In this document: piece by piece, positions 44,895-58,020 of the stretch
Layout: each line of letters starts with the position of its first letter
Position numbering within the stretch: the first letter of the stretch is position 1
Assembly: GCF_025165815.1 (NCBI RefSeq)
Contig: NZ_JAFFZE010000011.1
Location: 1-64,000 of the forward strand
Length of the DNA: 64,000 nucleotides
DNA from: Actinophytocola gossypii
GTDB taxonomy: Bacteria > Actinomycetota > Actinomycetes > Mycobacteriales > Pseudonocardiaceae
Direction of reading: 5' to 3'
Notes under the pieces: model-generated
Told to the model about the DNA's origin: nothing
What the model saw: the letters and a program-made list of their open reading frames with translations, nothing else
The model's database searches: none
Translations under genes and position numbers: made by a program

Positions 44895-45794
44895 TCAGCC
44901 CACGGCGGTCGCCGGGCGGGTGTCCAGCAGGCCGAGCCGGGCCACCATCTCCTTGGTCGCCTTCGCCCGGTTGAACGTGTAGAAGTGCAGCCCCGGCACA
45001 CCCTCCGCGAGCAGCCGCTCACCGAGCTCCGCGGTCGCGTCCATGCCCTCGGCGCGGAACGCCTTCGGGTCGTCGGCCAGCGGGTCGAGCCGGGCGGCCA
45101 GCGACGCGGGCACCGGCGCCCCGGAAAGCTCCACGGTCTTCGCCAGGATCCTCGGCGTGGTCAGCGGCATCACGCCGGGCAGCAGCAACGCGTCGCACCC
45201 GCGCGCGACCACGCGGTCCCGCATCCGCAGGAAGTCGTCGGCCTCGAAGAACAACTGCGCGATCGCGAAGTCCGCCCCCGCGCGCAGCTTGCGCACCAGG
45301 TACTCGGTGTCGGTGTCCAGGTCGTTCGAGCGCGGGTGGCCGTAGGGGAACGCCGACACGCCGACGCAGAAGTCACCCAGCTCGCGCACCAGCCGCACGA
45401 GCTCCTCGGCGTACTCCAGGCCCTCCGGGTGGCGCACCCACTCGCCCATCACGTCGCCGGGCGGGTCGCCGCGGAGCGCGAGCACGTTCCGGATGCCCAG
45501 CGAGGCGTACCAGCCGATGACGTTGCGCAGCTCCGCGACCGAGTGGTCGACGGCGGTCAGGTGCGCCATCGACACCAGCGTGGTCTCCTTGACCACGCGC
45601 CCGGTGGTGCGGATCGTCCGGTCACGACTCGACCCGCCCGCCCCGTAGGTCACCGAGACGAACGCCGGGTCCAGGCCCTCCAGCGAGCGGATGGCGTTCC
45701 ACAGCCGCTGCTCGTCCGCGTCGTCCCGCGGGGGCATGAACTCGACGGAGAACACCGGCCGGTCACCCGGGATCCGATCCACCACCGAAGTCAT
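44895..45794 (-). CDS. metF: 5,10-methylenetetrahydrofolate reductase
   Basis: This 299-aa FAD-dependent reductase makes 5-methyl-THF for methionine synthesis. It shows the TIM-barrel signature SVEFMPPRDD...FVSVTYGAGGSSRDRT, NVLALRGDPP and AQLFFEADDFLRM. The ATG at 45794 is standard. Its 3' end is 6 bp from the end of lppM. Confidence 0.95.
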   Translation of the reverse strand: MTSVVDRIPGDRPVFSVEFMPPRDDADEQRLWNAIRSLEGLDPAFVSVTYGAGGSSRDRTIRTTGRVVKETTLVSMAHLTAVDHSVAELRNVIGWYASLGIRNVLALRGDPPGDVMGEWVRHPEGLEYAEELVRLVRELGDFCVGVSAFPYGHPRSNDLDTDTEYLVRKLRAGADFAIAQLFFEADDFLRMRDRVVARGCDALLLPGVMPLTTPRILAKTVELSGAPVPASLAARLDPLADDPKAFRAEGMDATAELGERLLAEGVPGLHFYTFNRAKATKEMVARLGLLDTRPATAVG

Positions 45795-45900
45795 GACAAC
45801 CAGGGTAATGAGGACGCGTCCGGTCCAACCAGACTCCCGAGCAAGTCCCAGTCGACCCCCGCTGGTATGCGGGTTCACGCCACCACGCACCATTGGTCGC

Positions 45901-47022
45901 GTGCCGACCACCGACCAGTCCGTCGACGATCCCATCGACGCTCCCATCGACGCCGCCGTGCACCGGCACGTCGAGGACGTCGTGTCCACCTACCTCGCCG
46001 AACGGCGGGCCGAGCTGCCCGAGCTCGCGCGCACGTTCGCCAAGGCCGTCGACCACCTGTCGGACTTCGCGCTGCGCGGCGGCAAGCGGTTGCGGCCGAC
46101 GTTCGCCTGGTGGGGCTGGCGCGCGGCGGGCGGGGACGCGGACGGGCCGGAGGCGCGGGCGGTGCTGCGCGCGGTGTCGGCGCTGGAGCTGATCCAGACC
46201 TGCGCGCTGGTGCACGACGACATCATGGACGCCTCCGAGCTGCGCCGGGGGCAGCCGACCGTGCACGTGCGGTTCACCGAGGCGCACCGCGCGGGCGGCT
46301 GGCTCGGCGAACCGGAGCGGTTCGGCACCGCGGCCGCGATCCTGCTCGGCGACCTGGCCCTGGCCTGGGCGGACGACCTGTTCGAGAGCGCCCCGCTCAC
46401 CCCGGAGATGCGGGACGCGGCGCGCGGGCCGTGGCAGGCGATGCGCGCGGAGATGTTCGCCGGGCAGTACCTGGACGTGCTCGCGCAGGCCGAGGGCGAC
46501 GAGTCCGAGGAGCGTGCCCTGGGCGTGGCCCGGCTCAAGACCGCCGCGTACACCGTGGAGCGGCCGCTGCACATGGGGATCGCGTTCGCCGGTGCCGACC
46601 AGGCGACCGTGGACGCGGTGCGCACGTTCGGCACCGACATCGGGGTGGCGTTCCAGCTCCGCGACGACGTGCTCGGCGTGTACGGCGCCCCCGAGGTCAC
46701 CGGCAAACCGGCCGGCGACGACCTGCGCGAGGGCAAGCGCACCCTGCTCGTGGCGCTCGGCCTGGCCTACGCCGAGCGGGACGGCCGGCACTCGGACGCG
46801 GCGATGCTGCGCGGTGCCCTCGGCGACCAGAACCTGCCCCAGGTGACCATCGAGCGGGTACGGGACCTGCTCGTCGAGGTCGGCGCGGTGGCCGAGCTGG
46901 AGCGCCGGATCGACGCGCTGACCACGTCGGCGATGACCGCGCTGACCGGCGCCGGCCTGGCCGAGCCTGGCGTCACCCGGCTCGCCGACCTGGCGGTTGC
47001 GGCGACCCGGCGGGACCGGTGA
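45901..47022 (+). CDS. idsA2: Polyprenyl (geranylgeranyl) diphosphate synthase
   Basis: This 373-aa prenyltransferase has the first Asp-rich motif DDIMD (106-110) and the second GDDLREGK (about 261-268), each with the spacing of GGPP-type synthases. The GTG at 45901 starts VPTTDQSVDD. It overlaps crtI by 4 bp (GTGA), which makes supply of GGPP for carotenoids its likely job here. In mycobacteria the same position holds idsA2; crtE is an equally fair name. Confidence 0.93.
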   Translation: MPTTDQSVDDPIDAPIDAAVHRHVEDVVSTYLAERRAELPELARTFAKAVDHLSDFALRGGKRLRPTFAWWGWRAAGGDADGPEARAVLRAVSALELIQTCALVHDDIMDASELRRGQPTVHVRFTEAHRAGGWLGEPERFGTAAAILLGDLALAWADDLFESAPLTPEMRDAARGPWQAMRAEMFAGQYLDVLAQAEGDESEERALGVARLKTAAYTVERPLHMGIAFAGADQATVDAVRTFGTDIGVAFQLRDDVLGVYGAPEVTGKPAGDDLREGKRTLLVALGLAYAERDGRHSDAAMLRGALGDQNLPQVTIERVRDLLVEVGAVAELERRIDALTTSAMTALTGAGLAEPGVTRLADLAVAATRRDR

Positions 47023-48542
47023 GGCAGGTCACCGGACCCACCGACCACGTGGTGGTGGTCGGGGCGGGTCTGGCCGGGCTCTCGGCCGCGCTGCACCTCC
47101 TCGGCGCGGGCCGCTCGGTCACGGTCGTGGAGGCCGGCGAGACCGCGGGCGGGCGCGCGGGCGGCGCGCGTCTGGACGGCTACCGGATCGACACCGGGGC
47201 GTCCGTGCTCACCATGCCCGAGCTGGCCGACGAGGCGTTCGCCGCGGTCGGCGAGTCCATGACCGACCGGGTCACGCTCACCCGCCTCGACCCCGCCTAC
47301 CGGGCACACTTCGCCGACGGCACCAGCCTCGACGTGCGCAGCGACGCCGAGGCCATGGCCGACGAGGTCCGCCGGTTCGCCGGCCCGCGCGAGGCCGACG
47401 GCTACCTGCGGCTGCGCCGCTGGCTCACCGAGCTGTACCGGCTCCAGCGGGACAAGTTCATCGGCAGCAACTTCGACAACCCGCTCGGCATCGTCTCCCC
47501 CGAACTCGCCCGGCTCGCCGCGATCGGCGGGTTCGGCCGGCTCGGCCCGACCGTCGGCCGGTACCTGCGCGACGAGCGGCTGCGCCGGGTGTTCTCCTTC
47601 CAGGCCCTCTACGCCGGGCTCGCCCCGCGGCAGGCACTCGCCGCGTACGGCGTGATCGCCTACATGGACACCGTCGCCGGCGTGTGGTTCCCCCAGGGCG
47701 GAATCGGCGCGGTGGCCGAGGCGATGGCCGCCGCGGCCGTGCGCGCCGGCGGCCGGATCCACTACCGCACCGCCGCGGCCTGGCTGGAGCGCACCGGCGA
47801 GCGGGTCACCGCGGTGCGCACCAGCCACGGCGAGCGGATCCCGTGCGACGCGGTGGTGCTGACCCCCGATCTGCCGGTCAGCTACCGGCTCCTCGGCGGC
47901 GCGCCGCGCAGGCCGGTGCGGCCGCGCTGGTCGCCGTCGGCGGTGGTGCTGCACGCCGGCCTGGACCGCACGTGGCCGGAGCTCGCGCACCACACGGTGT
48001 TCTTCGGCGCCGCCTGGCAGCGCACGTTCGACGAGATCCTCGACCACGGCAGGCTGATGAGCGACCCGTCGCTGCTGGTCAGCCGGCCGACCGCGACCGA
48101 CCCCGGGCTCGCGCCGGCCAGCCGGCAACTGGTGTCGGTGCTCGCGCCGTGCCCGAACACCGAGGTCGGCCCGATCGACTGGGCCAGGGTCGGGCCGGCC
48201 TACCGCGCCGAGCTCGGCCGGGTGCTCGCGGCGCGCGGGCTCACCGGGTTCGACGACGCGGTGGAGGCCGAGCTGCTGGTCACGCCGGCCGACTGGGAGG
48301 CGGCCGGGCTCGCCGCGGGCACCCCGTTCTCCCTGGCGCACACGTTCCGCCAGACCGGGCCGTTCCGGCCGCGCAACCTGGTGCGCGGGGCCGGGAACGT
48401 GGTGCTCGCCGGCTGCGGCACGACGCCGGGCGTGGGCGTGCCGCCGGTGCTGGTGTCCGGCCGGCTCGCCGCGGCGCGGATCGTGGGGACACCGATTCGT
48501 AGCGAATCCGTCAGGCGTGCGCCCCACATGTCCGTTCGGTGA
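47019..48542 (+). CDS. crtI: Phytoene desaturase-type FAD oxidoreductase
   Basis: This 507-aa enzyme has an N-terminal FAD-binding fold (VVGAGLAGLSAALHLL) and a C-terminal CrtI signature (NVVLAGCGTTPGVGVPPVLVSGRLAAARI). Its substrate is probably phytoene, given the adjacent GGPP synthase and phytoene synthase; the number of desaturations cannot be read. The GTG at 47019 is coupled to idsA2. Confidence 0.93.
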   Translation: MRQVTGPTDHVVVVGAGLAGLSAALHLLGAGRSVTVVEAGETAGGRAGGARLDGYRIDTGASVLTMPELADEAFAAVGESMTDRVTLTRLDPAYRAHFADGTSLDVRSDAEAMADEVRRFAGPREADGYLRLRRWLTELYRLQRDKFIGSNFDNPLGIVSPELARLAAIGGFGRLGPTVGRYLRDERLRRVFSFQALYAGLAPRQALAAYGVIAYMDTVAGVWFPQGGIGAVAEAMAAAAVRAGGRIHYRTAAAWLERTGERVTAVRTSHGERIPCDAVVLTPDLPVSYRLLGGAPRRPVRPRWSPSAVVLHAGLDRTWPELAHHTVFFGAAWQRTFDEILDHGRLMSDPSLLVSRPTATDPGLAPASRQLVSVLAPCPNTEVGPIDWARVGPAYRAELGRVLAARGLTGFDDAVEAELLVTPADWEAAGLAAGTPFSLAHTFRQTGPFRPRNLVRGAGNVVLAGCGTTPGVGVPPVLVSGRLAAARIVGTPIRSESVRRAPHMSVR

Positions 48543-48589
48543 CTTGCGATACTCCAACGCAGACTCGCGCCAGCCGGATGGGGGACAGC

Positions 48590-49999
48590 ATGCGTTCACG
48601 ACCGGGCCGGGCCACGCTCGCGGGCCTGCTGGTCGGGCTCGTGCTGCTGGTCACCGGCTGTACGAGCACGGTCGCCGGCACGCCGGACGGCGTCGACATC
48701 GGACCGCTGACCACCGAGGCCGGCACCGCCCAGGCACTGCTCGACTTCACCGAGGTCGGCGCGGTGCACTACACCGGCAGCCTGGTGGCCGCCGACGGCG
48801 CCGCGTTCACCGTGGACGTGCACGCGCTGGCCACCGGCGCGGTGTTCGGCCGGATCTCGGTCAACGGGATGAGCGCCGCGGTCACCGTGATCGACGACGT
48901 GCTCTACCTCAAGGGTGACGGGCGGTTCTGGAACGGGATGGCGGCCAGGTTCGGCGTCGCCGGCGGCAACGGCGAGGCGTTCGCCGACCGCTGGGTGAAG
49001 CTGCCGACGTCGCTGATCGGCGTCGAGTTCGGCGAGGTCTTCGCCCCCGACGTGATCAGCCGGACGGCGGGCCCGGTGGTGGAGTCGGACGCGCGGAGCG
49101 AGCTGTCGGCCAACCCCAGGGAGAGCGTCGCCGGGACCGAGGTGTACGTCGTCCAGGTCGACGGTGGGAAGATCTACCTCGCCGCCGAGGCCCCGCACGG
49201 CCCGCTGCGCTTCGAGCTCGACCGGATCGGCAGCGCGGACACCACGGCGGTCACCGACGTGGTGCTGGACGTCGCGGACGCCTCGCCCTCGGCACCGACC
49301 ATCTACCGGGACCTGGCCAAGCGCGCGAGGACCGAGCTGACCACGGCCGTCGACGCGCTGGTCGGCATCGAGCAGGGCGAACACCGGTTCGAGGCGTGCG
49401 GCGCGCCGAGCTGCACGCTGCGCGTGGACATCCGCAACACCGGCAAGAGCGCGGTCCGGGTGCACCTCAAGGCCGACTGGACCGGCGACAGCGCCCCGCT
49501 CGGCAGCTGCGAGGCCAAGGTCGGGCCGGTGGCACCCGGCGCGGCGAGCACGATCGGGTGCAAGATCACCACCCAGGCGTGGGTGGACTTCTACCAGCGG
49601 GCCAACTCGGTGCCCGGGACGCACCCGTACGGCGCGCAGTGGTCGGCGCTGGTGCTGGCCGAGCCGCCGAAGGCCACCGAGCTGACCGCCGCCGCGCGGG
49701 CCGAACCGGCGACCGCGGACCCGGCGAGGACCGAGGGCAGCCACGCGGTCTACCAGATCGTGCACGCGGGCACGGTGTGGAAGTACGGAGTGGTGTCCCA
49801 GCAGTTCTGGCGCGACCACACCGACGGTCAGCTCCCCGGCTGTCTGACGCAGACCGAGTCGGCGTGCTCGGCGTCCCTGGTGACCGCCGCGGACGGGTCG
49901 GCGTCGGCGCACGCGCTGCTCACCCAGCTGGTGGCGGACTACCGCGACGAGAACGGCGAGTGCCCGGCGGGACAGTGGGTCGCTTGCGTCCCGGCCTGA
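48590..49999 (+). CDS. Lipoprotein with LppX/LprG-like domain
   Basis: This 469-aa lipoprotein has a signal peptide with lipobox LVTGC and an N-terminal half resembling LppX/LprAFG proteins ([37 protein letters not shown]...DDVLYLKG), which carry lipids across the mycobacterial envelope. The C-terminal half contains a Cys-rich beta region. It sits between crtI and crtB, so a link to carotenoid or lipid handling is possible but unproven. The ATG at 48590 has GGGGGA at the right spacing; ATG 48578 is an alternative. Confidence 0.8.
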   Translation: MRSRPGRATLAGLLVGLVLLVTGCTSTVAGTPDGVDIGPLTTEAGTAQALLDFTEVGAVHYTGSLVAADGAAFTVDVHALATGAVFGRISVNGMSAAVTVIDDVLYLKGDGRFWNGMAARFGVAGGNGEAFADRWVKLPTSLIGVEFGEVFAPDVISRTAGPVVESDARSELSANPRESVAGTEVYVVQVDGGKIYLAAEAPHGPLRFELDRIGSADTTAVTDVVLDVADASPSAPTIYRDLAKRARTELTTAVDALVGIEQGEHRFEACGAPSCTLRVDIRNTGKSAVRVHLKADWTGDSAPLGSCEAKVGPVAPGAASTIGCKITTQAWVDFYQRANSVPGTHPYGAQWSALVLAEPPKATELTAAARAEPATADPARTEGSHAVYQIVHAGTVWKYGVVSQQFWRDHTDGQLPGCLTQTESACSASLVTAADGSASAHALLTQLVADYRDENGECPAGQWVACVPA

Positions 50000-50904
50000 G
50001 CCACGCCTACCGGGAGTGCCGGCGGATCAACGCACGGCACGGCCGCACGTACTTCCTGGCCACCCGCCTGCTCCCGGCCGACCGCCGCCCCGCCGTGCAC
50101 GCCCTGTACGCCTTCGCCCGCCTCGCCGACGAGATCGTCGACGCCGCCGACGTGCCCCACCGCGCCGACACCCTCACCGGCCTGGAGCACGCCCTGACCG
50201 AATGCCTCGACGGTGACCTTCATGGCATTGCCACCCCCGTGCTAGTCGCGGTGGCGGACACCGTGGCGCGGTACCGGATCCCGCGCGGGCTGTTCGCGGA
50301 CTTCCTCGCGTCCATGCGGATGGACCTCACCGTCACCGACTACGCGAGCTTCGCCGACCTGGCCGCCTACATGCGGGGTTCGGCCGGCGTGATCGGCCTG
50401 CAGCTGCTGCCGGTGCTCGGTACCGACGGCCCGACCGAGGAGGCGGCACCGTTCGCGGAGGCGCTGGGCGAGGCGTTCCAGCTGACCAACTTCCTGCGTG
50501 ACGTCGGCGAGGACCTCGACCGGGGACGGGTGTACCTGCCGGCCGACGAGCTGGCCGCGTTCGGCGTCGACCGGGCGCGGCTGGAGTGGGCGCACCGCAC
50601 CGGCCGGCACGACCCGGCGGTGCGGCGCGCGCTCGCGCACCTGGTGTCGTACACGCGGTCGGTGTACCGGCGGGCCGAGCCGGGGATCGCGCTACTGCGC
50701 CGGGAGTCACGTCCGTGCGTGCGGGTGGCGCGCACGCTCTACCGGCGGATCCTGGACGAGATCGTCGACCGCGACTACCGCGTCCTCGGCCACCGGGTCG
50801 TGGTCCCGGCCCACCGGCGACTCGGCGTGGCGCTGCCCGGTCTGGTCAGCGCCTACGCCAGTCGGGTGGGGACTACAGGGCCAGTGCCTGCGCGCGGCGC
50901 TTGA
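49975..50904 (+). CDS. crtB: Phytoene synthase
   Basis: This 309-aa enzyme condenses two GGPP to phytoene. It shows both Asp-rich motifs ([12 protein letters not shown] and [18 protein letters not shown]) of the squalene/phytoene synthase family. The start is uncertain; GTG 49975 overlaps the lipoprotein gene by 25 bp, and TTG 49984 is also possible. With idsA2 and crtI it completes the route to a coloured C40 carotene; a cyclase is not in the window. Confidence 0.92.
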   Translation: MGRLRPGLSHAYRECRRINARHGRTYFLATRLLPADRRPAVHALYAFARLADEIVDAADVPHRADTLTGLEHALTECLDGDLHGIATPVLVAVADTVARYRIPRGLFADFLASMRMDLTVTDYASFADLAAYMRGSAGVIGLQLLPVLGTDGPTEEAAPFAEALGEAFQLTNFLRDVGEDLDRGRVYLPADELAAFGVDRARLEWAHRTGRHDPAVRRALAHLVSYTRSVYRRAEPGIALLRRESRPCVRVARTLYRRILDEIVDRDYRVLGHRVVVPAHRRLGVALPGLVSAYASRVGTTGPVPARGA

Positions 50905-51247
50905 CCTCCCGCCCGCCGGTCGCCCGCAGGGCGTCGACGGGACGGCCGGGGAGCGTGTCGTCCGCGGTGAACAGCCAGCGGACCATCTCCTCGGGGGTGA
51001 AACCGGCGTCGGCCAGCACGGTGATCGTGCCGGGCAGGCCCTTGACGATCGCGCCGTCGTCGGTGAGGAAGGCGGCCGGGACGCACAGCACGCCGTCGCG
51101 GCGGACCGCGACCAGCTGACCGTCCCGCAACGCCTGCCTGACCTTCGTGACCGGCAGCCCGAGCCGCTCCGCCACGTCGGGCAGAGCGAGCACCTCAACC
51201 TGGGGATCGAGCACGTCGTCGGCGGAGGGTGTCGCACTCACGACCAT
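50873..51247 (-). CDS. Rv2175c-like DNA-binding protein, probable PknL substrate
   Basis: This 124-aa protein has a winged HTH at the N-terminus ([32 protein letters not shown]) and a conserved C-terminal domain ([39 protein letters not shown]), the layout of Rv2175c, which PknL phosphorylates in M. tuberculosis. It is divergent from the kinase gene, as in mycobacteria. Its 3' end overlaps crtB by 32 bp on the opposite strand. The ATG at 51247 has no clear ribosome binding site. Confidence 0.85.
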   Translation of the reverse strand: MVVSATPSADDVLDPQVEVLALPDVAERLGLPVTKVRQALRDGQLVAVRRDGVLCVPAAFLTDDGAIVKGLPGTITVLADAGFTPEEMVRWLFTADDTLPGRPVDALRATGGREVKRRAQALAL

Positions 51248-51333
51248 CACGATGCCACAGACCGGGCCGCCGTGCGGGGCCGAGTTGGGCGGCTTCACCA
51301 CGCGCGCTCGTTCCCCTCCGTACCATCACGGGC

Positions 51334-54974
<3,641 letters not shown>

Positions 54975-54975
54975 G

Positions 54976-56355
54976 CTAGCCGGCCGGTCGGGCGTCCGCC
55001 CACGGGTGGGCGCGCTCGAACTGGCCGGACAGCGAGAGCAGCAGGTGCTCGCCGAACGCGGGCCCGACCAGCTGCACGCCCATCGGCAGCCCCACCTTGT
55101 CCCGGCCGGCCGGCACGGCGGCCACCGGGTAGCCCAGCACGTTCCAGGTCGGGTAGTACGGGATACCCAGCGCGACCCCGCCGAGGGTGTGCGCGGCCCC
55201 GCTGCCGTGGTAGCGCCCGATCCTCGGCTGCCGGCCGGTCCAGCCGGGCTGCAGCAGCAGGTCGTGGTCCTGGAAGAAGGTGCGCATCACGCCGTCAAGG
55301 CCGGACTCCGCGGCCCGCGCCCTGGCCAGCACGCTGTCCGGGATCCGCCGTCCCACCGCGGCGATCCGGCGGGTCCTCGGCTCCACCCACTCCGGATGGG
55401 GCAGCGCGGCGACGTCGTCGGCCACGCCACGCAGGTAGCGGGTGAGGAACTGCGGGTTCGGCCGGATCCCGAGCGGCGGGTCGGCCTCGGTGACCTGGTG
55501 GCCGAGTGCGCGCAGCCGGTCGGCCACGGTCAGCACCGCCCGCTTGCGCTCCGCCTCGATCGGCGGCCTGCCGAGCGGGGTGCGCCAGGACAGCGCGATC
55601 CGCAGCGGTCCGGGGTCCGCGGCCGCCGAGTCGCGGTACAGCCCGCCGGGGTGGTCGTCGTCGGCGAGCACGTCGAGCATCGCGGCCGCGTCGGCCACCC
55701 TGCGCCCGAGCGGGCCGAGCACGGCCAGACCGTGCCAGTGCTCCTCGGGGCCCATGTCCACCAGGCCGCGGGTGGTCTTGAGCCCGAACACCCCGCAGTG
55801 GTTCGCCGGGATGCGTACCGAGCCGCCGCCGTCCGAACCGGTGGCGACGCCGACCACGCCGGCCGCGATCGCCGCGGCCGAGCCGCCCGACGAGCCGCCC
55901 GGGGTGTGGTCGAGGTGCCACGGGTTGCGGGTCGCGCCGTGGGCGAGGGACTCGGTGAACGGCCACAGGCACCGGTCGGGCGCGTGCGTGTGCCCGACGA
56001 GCACCGCGCCGGCCGCGCGCAGCCGGGCCACCGCGGGGGCGTCCTGCTCGGCCGGCGCGAACTGCGGGCGGCCGCCCACGCCGGTGGCGACGCCCGCGAC
56101 GTCGAGGTCGTCCTTGACCGCGACGGGCACGCCGAGCAGCGGGGTGCGCTCACCCGCGTCGATCCTGCGCTGGGCGTCGGCGGCCGCGGCCCGCGCCGCC
56201 TCCGCGTAGACCACGCGGAACAGGTTCAGCCGACGGTCGACCGCCTCGACGCGGCGCAGCACCGCCTCGAGCAGGTCCGGTGCCGAGACGGTGCCGTCAC
56301 GCAACGCCTGGGCCTGTGCGTCCGCGCCGGCCCAGAGCAGCTCCTCGAGTTCCAT
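54976..56355 (-). CDS. Amidase signature enzyme
   Basis: This 459-aa hydrolase has the Ser-cisSer-Lys triad: K81 (VAVKDD), cis-Ser in GGSSGGSA (155-159) and the nucleophile S179 in GSDGGGSVRIPA. It is not obviously GatA, since GatB/C partners are absent. The substrate amide is unknown. It is convergent with aroG (1-bp gap) and 16 bp after the pfk stop on the same strand. Confidence 0.9.
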   Translation of the reverse strand: MELEELLWAGADAQAQALRDGTVSAPDLLEAVLRRVEAVDRRLNLFRVVYAEAARAAAADAQRRIDAGERTPLLGVPVAVKDDLDVAGVATGVGGRPQFAPAEQDAPAVARLRAAGAVLVGHTHAPDRCLWPFTESLAHGATRNPWHLDHTPGGSSGGSAAAIAAGVVGVATGSDGGGSVRIPANHCGVFGLKTTRGLVDMGPEEHWHGLAVLGPLGRRVADAAAMLDVLADDDHPGGLYRDSAAADPGPLRIALSWRTPLGRPPIEAERKRAVLTVADRLRALGHQVTEADPPLGIRPNPQFLTRYLRGVADDVAALPHPEWVEPRTRRIAAVGRRIPDSVLARARAAESGLDGVMRTFFQDHDLLLQPGWTGRQPRIGRYHGSGAAHTLGGVALGIPYYPTWNVLGYPVAAVPAGRDKVGLPMGVQLVGPAFGEHLLLSLSGQFERAHPWADARPAG

Positions 56356-56371
56356 GCCGGAACTCTAGTGC

Positions 56372-57397
56372 TCAGCCGAAGAAAGCCTCGGCCTCCTGGT
56401 ACCGCTCGAGCGGTACGGTCTTCAGCTCGGCGGTGGCCTCCGCGAGCTTGACCCGCACGATGTCGGTGCCGCGCAGCGCGACCATCACGCCGAAGTCGCC
56501 GTCCTGCACCGCGTCCACGGCGTGCAGGCCGAAGCGGGTGGCGAGCACCCGGTCGTAGGCGGTCGGCGTGCCGCCGCGCTGGGTGTGGCCGAGCACGACC
56601 GCCCGGGACTCCTTGCCGGTGCGGTGGGCGATCTCGTCGGCGAGCCAGTTGCCGATGCCGCCGAGCCGGACGTGCCCGAACGCGTCCTTCTCGCCGGTCA
56701 GCAGCTTCTCCTCGCCGCCCTCGGGCAGCGCGCCCTCGGCGACCACGATGATCGGCGCGTACTCGCGCTCGAACCGGCGCTCCACCCACTCGACGACCTG
56801 GTCGACGTTGAAGTGCCGCTCCGGCACCAGGATCACGTTCGCGCCGCCGGCCAGGCCGGAGTGCAGCGCGATCCAGCCGGCGTGCCGGCCCATGACCTCG
56901 ATGACCAGGGCACGGTGGTGCGACTCGGCGGTGGTGCGCAGCCGGTCGATGGCCTCGGTCGCGATGTGCACGGCGGTGTCGAAGCCGAACGTGTAGTCGG
57001 TGGCGCCGAGGTCGTTGTCGATCGTCTTCGGCACGCCGACCACGCCGACACCGTCGTCGGTGAGCCGCTTGGCGACCCCGAGGGTGTCCTCGCCGCCGAT
57101 CGCGACCAGGGCGTCCACGCCGTGCTCGGCGAGCGTCGCCTTGATCCGGTCGACGCCGCCGTCGACCTTGTAGGGGTTGGTGCGCGACGAGCCGAGGATC
57201 GTGCCGCCGCGGGTCAGGATGTCCTCGACGTCGTCGAGTCCGATCGGCTTGACCAGGCCCTCGATCGGCCCGAGCCAGCCGTTGCGGAAGCCGACGGTCT
57301 CCCAACCGTGGGCCTCGATCCCCTTGCGGACGACGGCCCTGATGACCGCGTTGAGTCCTGGACAGTCACCGCCACCGGTGAGCAGGCCGACGCGCAT
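56372..57397 (-). CDS. pfp: 6-phosphofructokinase, probably PPi-dependent
   Basis: This 341-aa enzyme phosphorylates fructose-6-phosphate. Residue 104 is Asp (GGED) and residue 124 is Lys (PKTIDND); ATP-using PFKs have Gly at both, and the PPi-using enzyme of Amycolatopsis methanolica, which it resembles, has Asp and Lys. I therefore infer reversible PPi-dependent activity. The ATG at 57397 is preceded by GGAGGA. A 7-bp hairpin lies in the leader. Confidence 0.88.
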   Translation of the reverse strand: MRVGLLTGGGDCPGLNAVIRAVVRKGIEAHGWETVGFRNGWLGPIEGLVKPIGLDDVEDILTRGGTILGSSRTNPYKVDGGVDRIKATLAEHGVDALVAIGGEDTLGVAKRLTDDGVGVVGVPKTIDNDLGATDYTFGFDTAVHIATEAIDRLRTTAESHHRALVIEVMGRHAGWIALHSGLAGGANVILVPERHFNVDQVVEWVERRFEREYAPIIVVAEGALPEGGEEKLLTGEKDAFGHVRLGGIGNWLADEIAHRTGKESRAVVLGHTQRGGTPTAYDRVLATRFGLHAVDAVQDGDFGVMVALRGTDIVRVKLAEATAELKTVPLERYQEAEAFFG

Positions 57398-57435
57398 GTG
57401 CTGATCCTCCATCCGGCTGCTTGAGCTCTGGGTCT

Positions 57436-57455
57436 TACGGGCAGGTCCGCCCGTA
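57436..57455 (-). terminator. Leader hairpin between exonuclease and pfp genes
   Basis: TACGGGC (57436-57442) and GCCCGTA (57449-57455) form a perfect 7-bp stem with a 6-nt loop. It lies 39 bp upstream of the pfp start and 39 bp past the stop of the exonuclease gene, so it could terminate the latter or act in the pfp leader. Confidence 0.5.
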
Positions 57456-57494
57456 GCCTTCCATCCTCTGGATCGGTGCAGCAACCGCCCCCGG

Positions 57495-57998
57495 CTAACG
57501 TTCCGGGAAACCTCGCCTGACCCACTCGGCCTCGATGACCTTCCAGCGGGCGAGGTTGTGCCGGGCGTCGGCGAGCGCGTCGTGGGCGTCCGCCGGCGGG
57601 TCCGGGAGCACCGGCTTCCCCACGTCCTCCCAGCGCTGGCGCAGCTCGCGGGTGAACCGGGGCAGCTCGCGCGGCAGGGCCGGCATGTCACCCCAGAGCT
57701 GGGCGAGCACGACGTGGTCGTAGGCGGCGAACCACGCCCACAGCTCGATGCGGTCCTTGCCCCGCCGGAGGAACTTCAGCAGCCGGTCGCGGATCGCCTG
57801 CCGGTCGCACCAGGACGGGTCGGAGGGCGGCGGCAGCTTGTCCAGGACGTGTTCACGCACCCAGCGGCCGGCCCGGTTCGGGTCGAACTCGGTGGACACG
57901 GCGTAGAACTCGCGGCCGTCCTCGTCGACGACACCGATCGACACCAGGTCGATGGTGGTCCCGTCCTCGATGAACTCGCAGTCGTAGAAGTACCGCAC
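57495..57998 (-). CDS. Rv2179c-type 3'-5' exoribonuclease
   Basis: This 167-aa nuclease has the DEDD-type residues: DCEFIEDG near the N-terminus (D6, E8), WAWFAAYDHVV in the middle (D94) and HDALADARHNL near the C-terminus. It is the length of Rv2179c, which degrades 3' overhangs of RNA. The ATG at 57998 starts MRYFYDCEF. The position next to aroG is as in mycobacteria. Confidence 0.9.
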   Translation of the reverse strand: MRYFYDCEFIEDGTTIDLVSIGVVDEDGREFYAVSTEFDPNRAGRWVREHVLDKLPPPSDPSWCDRQAIRDRLLKFLRRGKDRIELWAWFAAYDHVVLAQLWGDMPALPRELPRFTRELRQRWEDVGKPVLPDPPADAHDALADARHNLARWKVIEAEWVRRGFPER

Positions 57999-58020
57999 CC
58001 GGCGAGGGTAGTGGTGGCGT

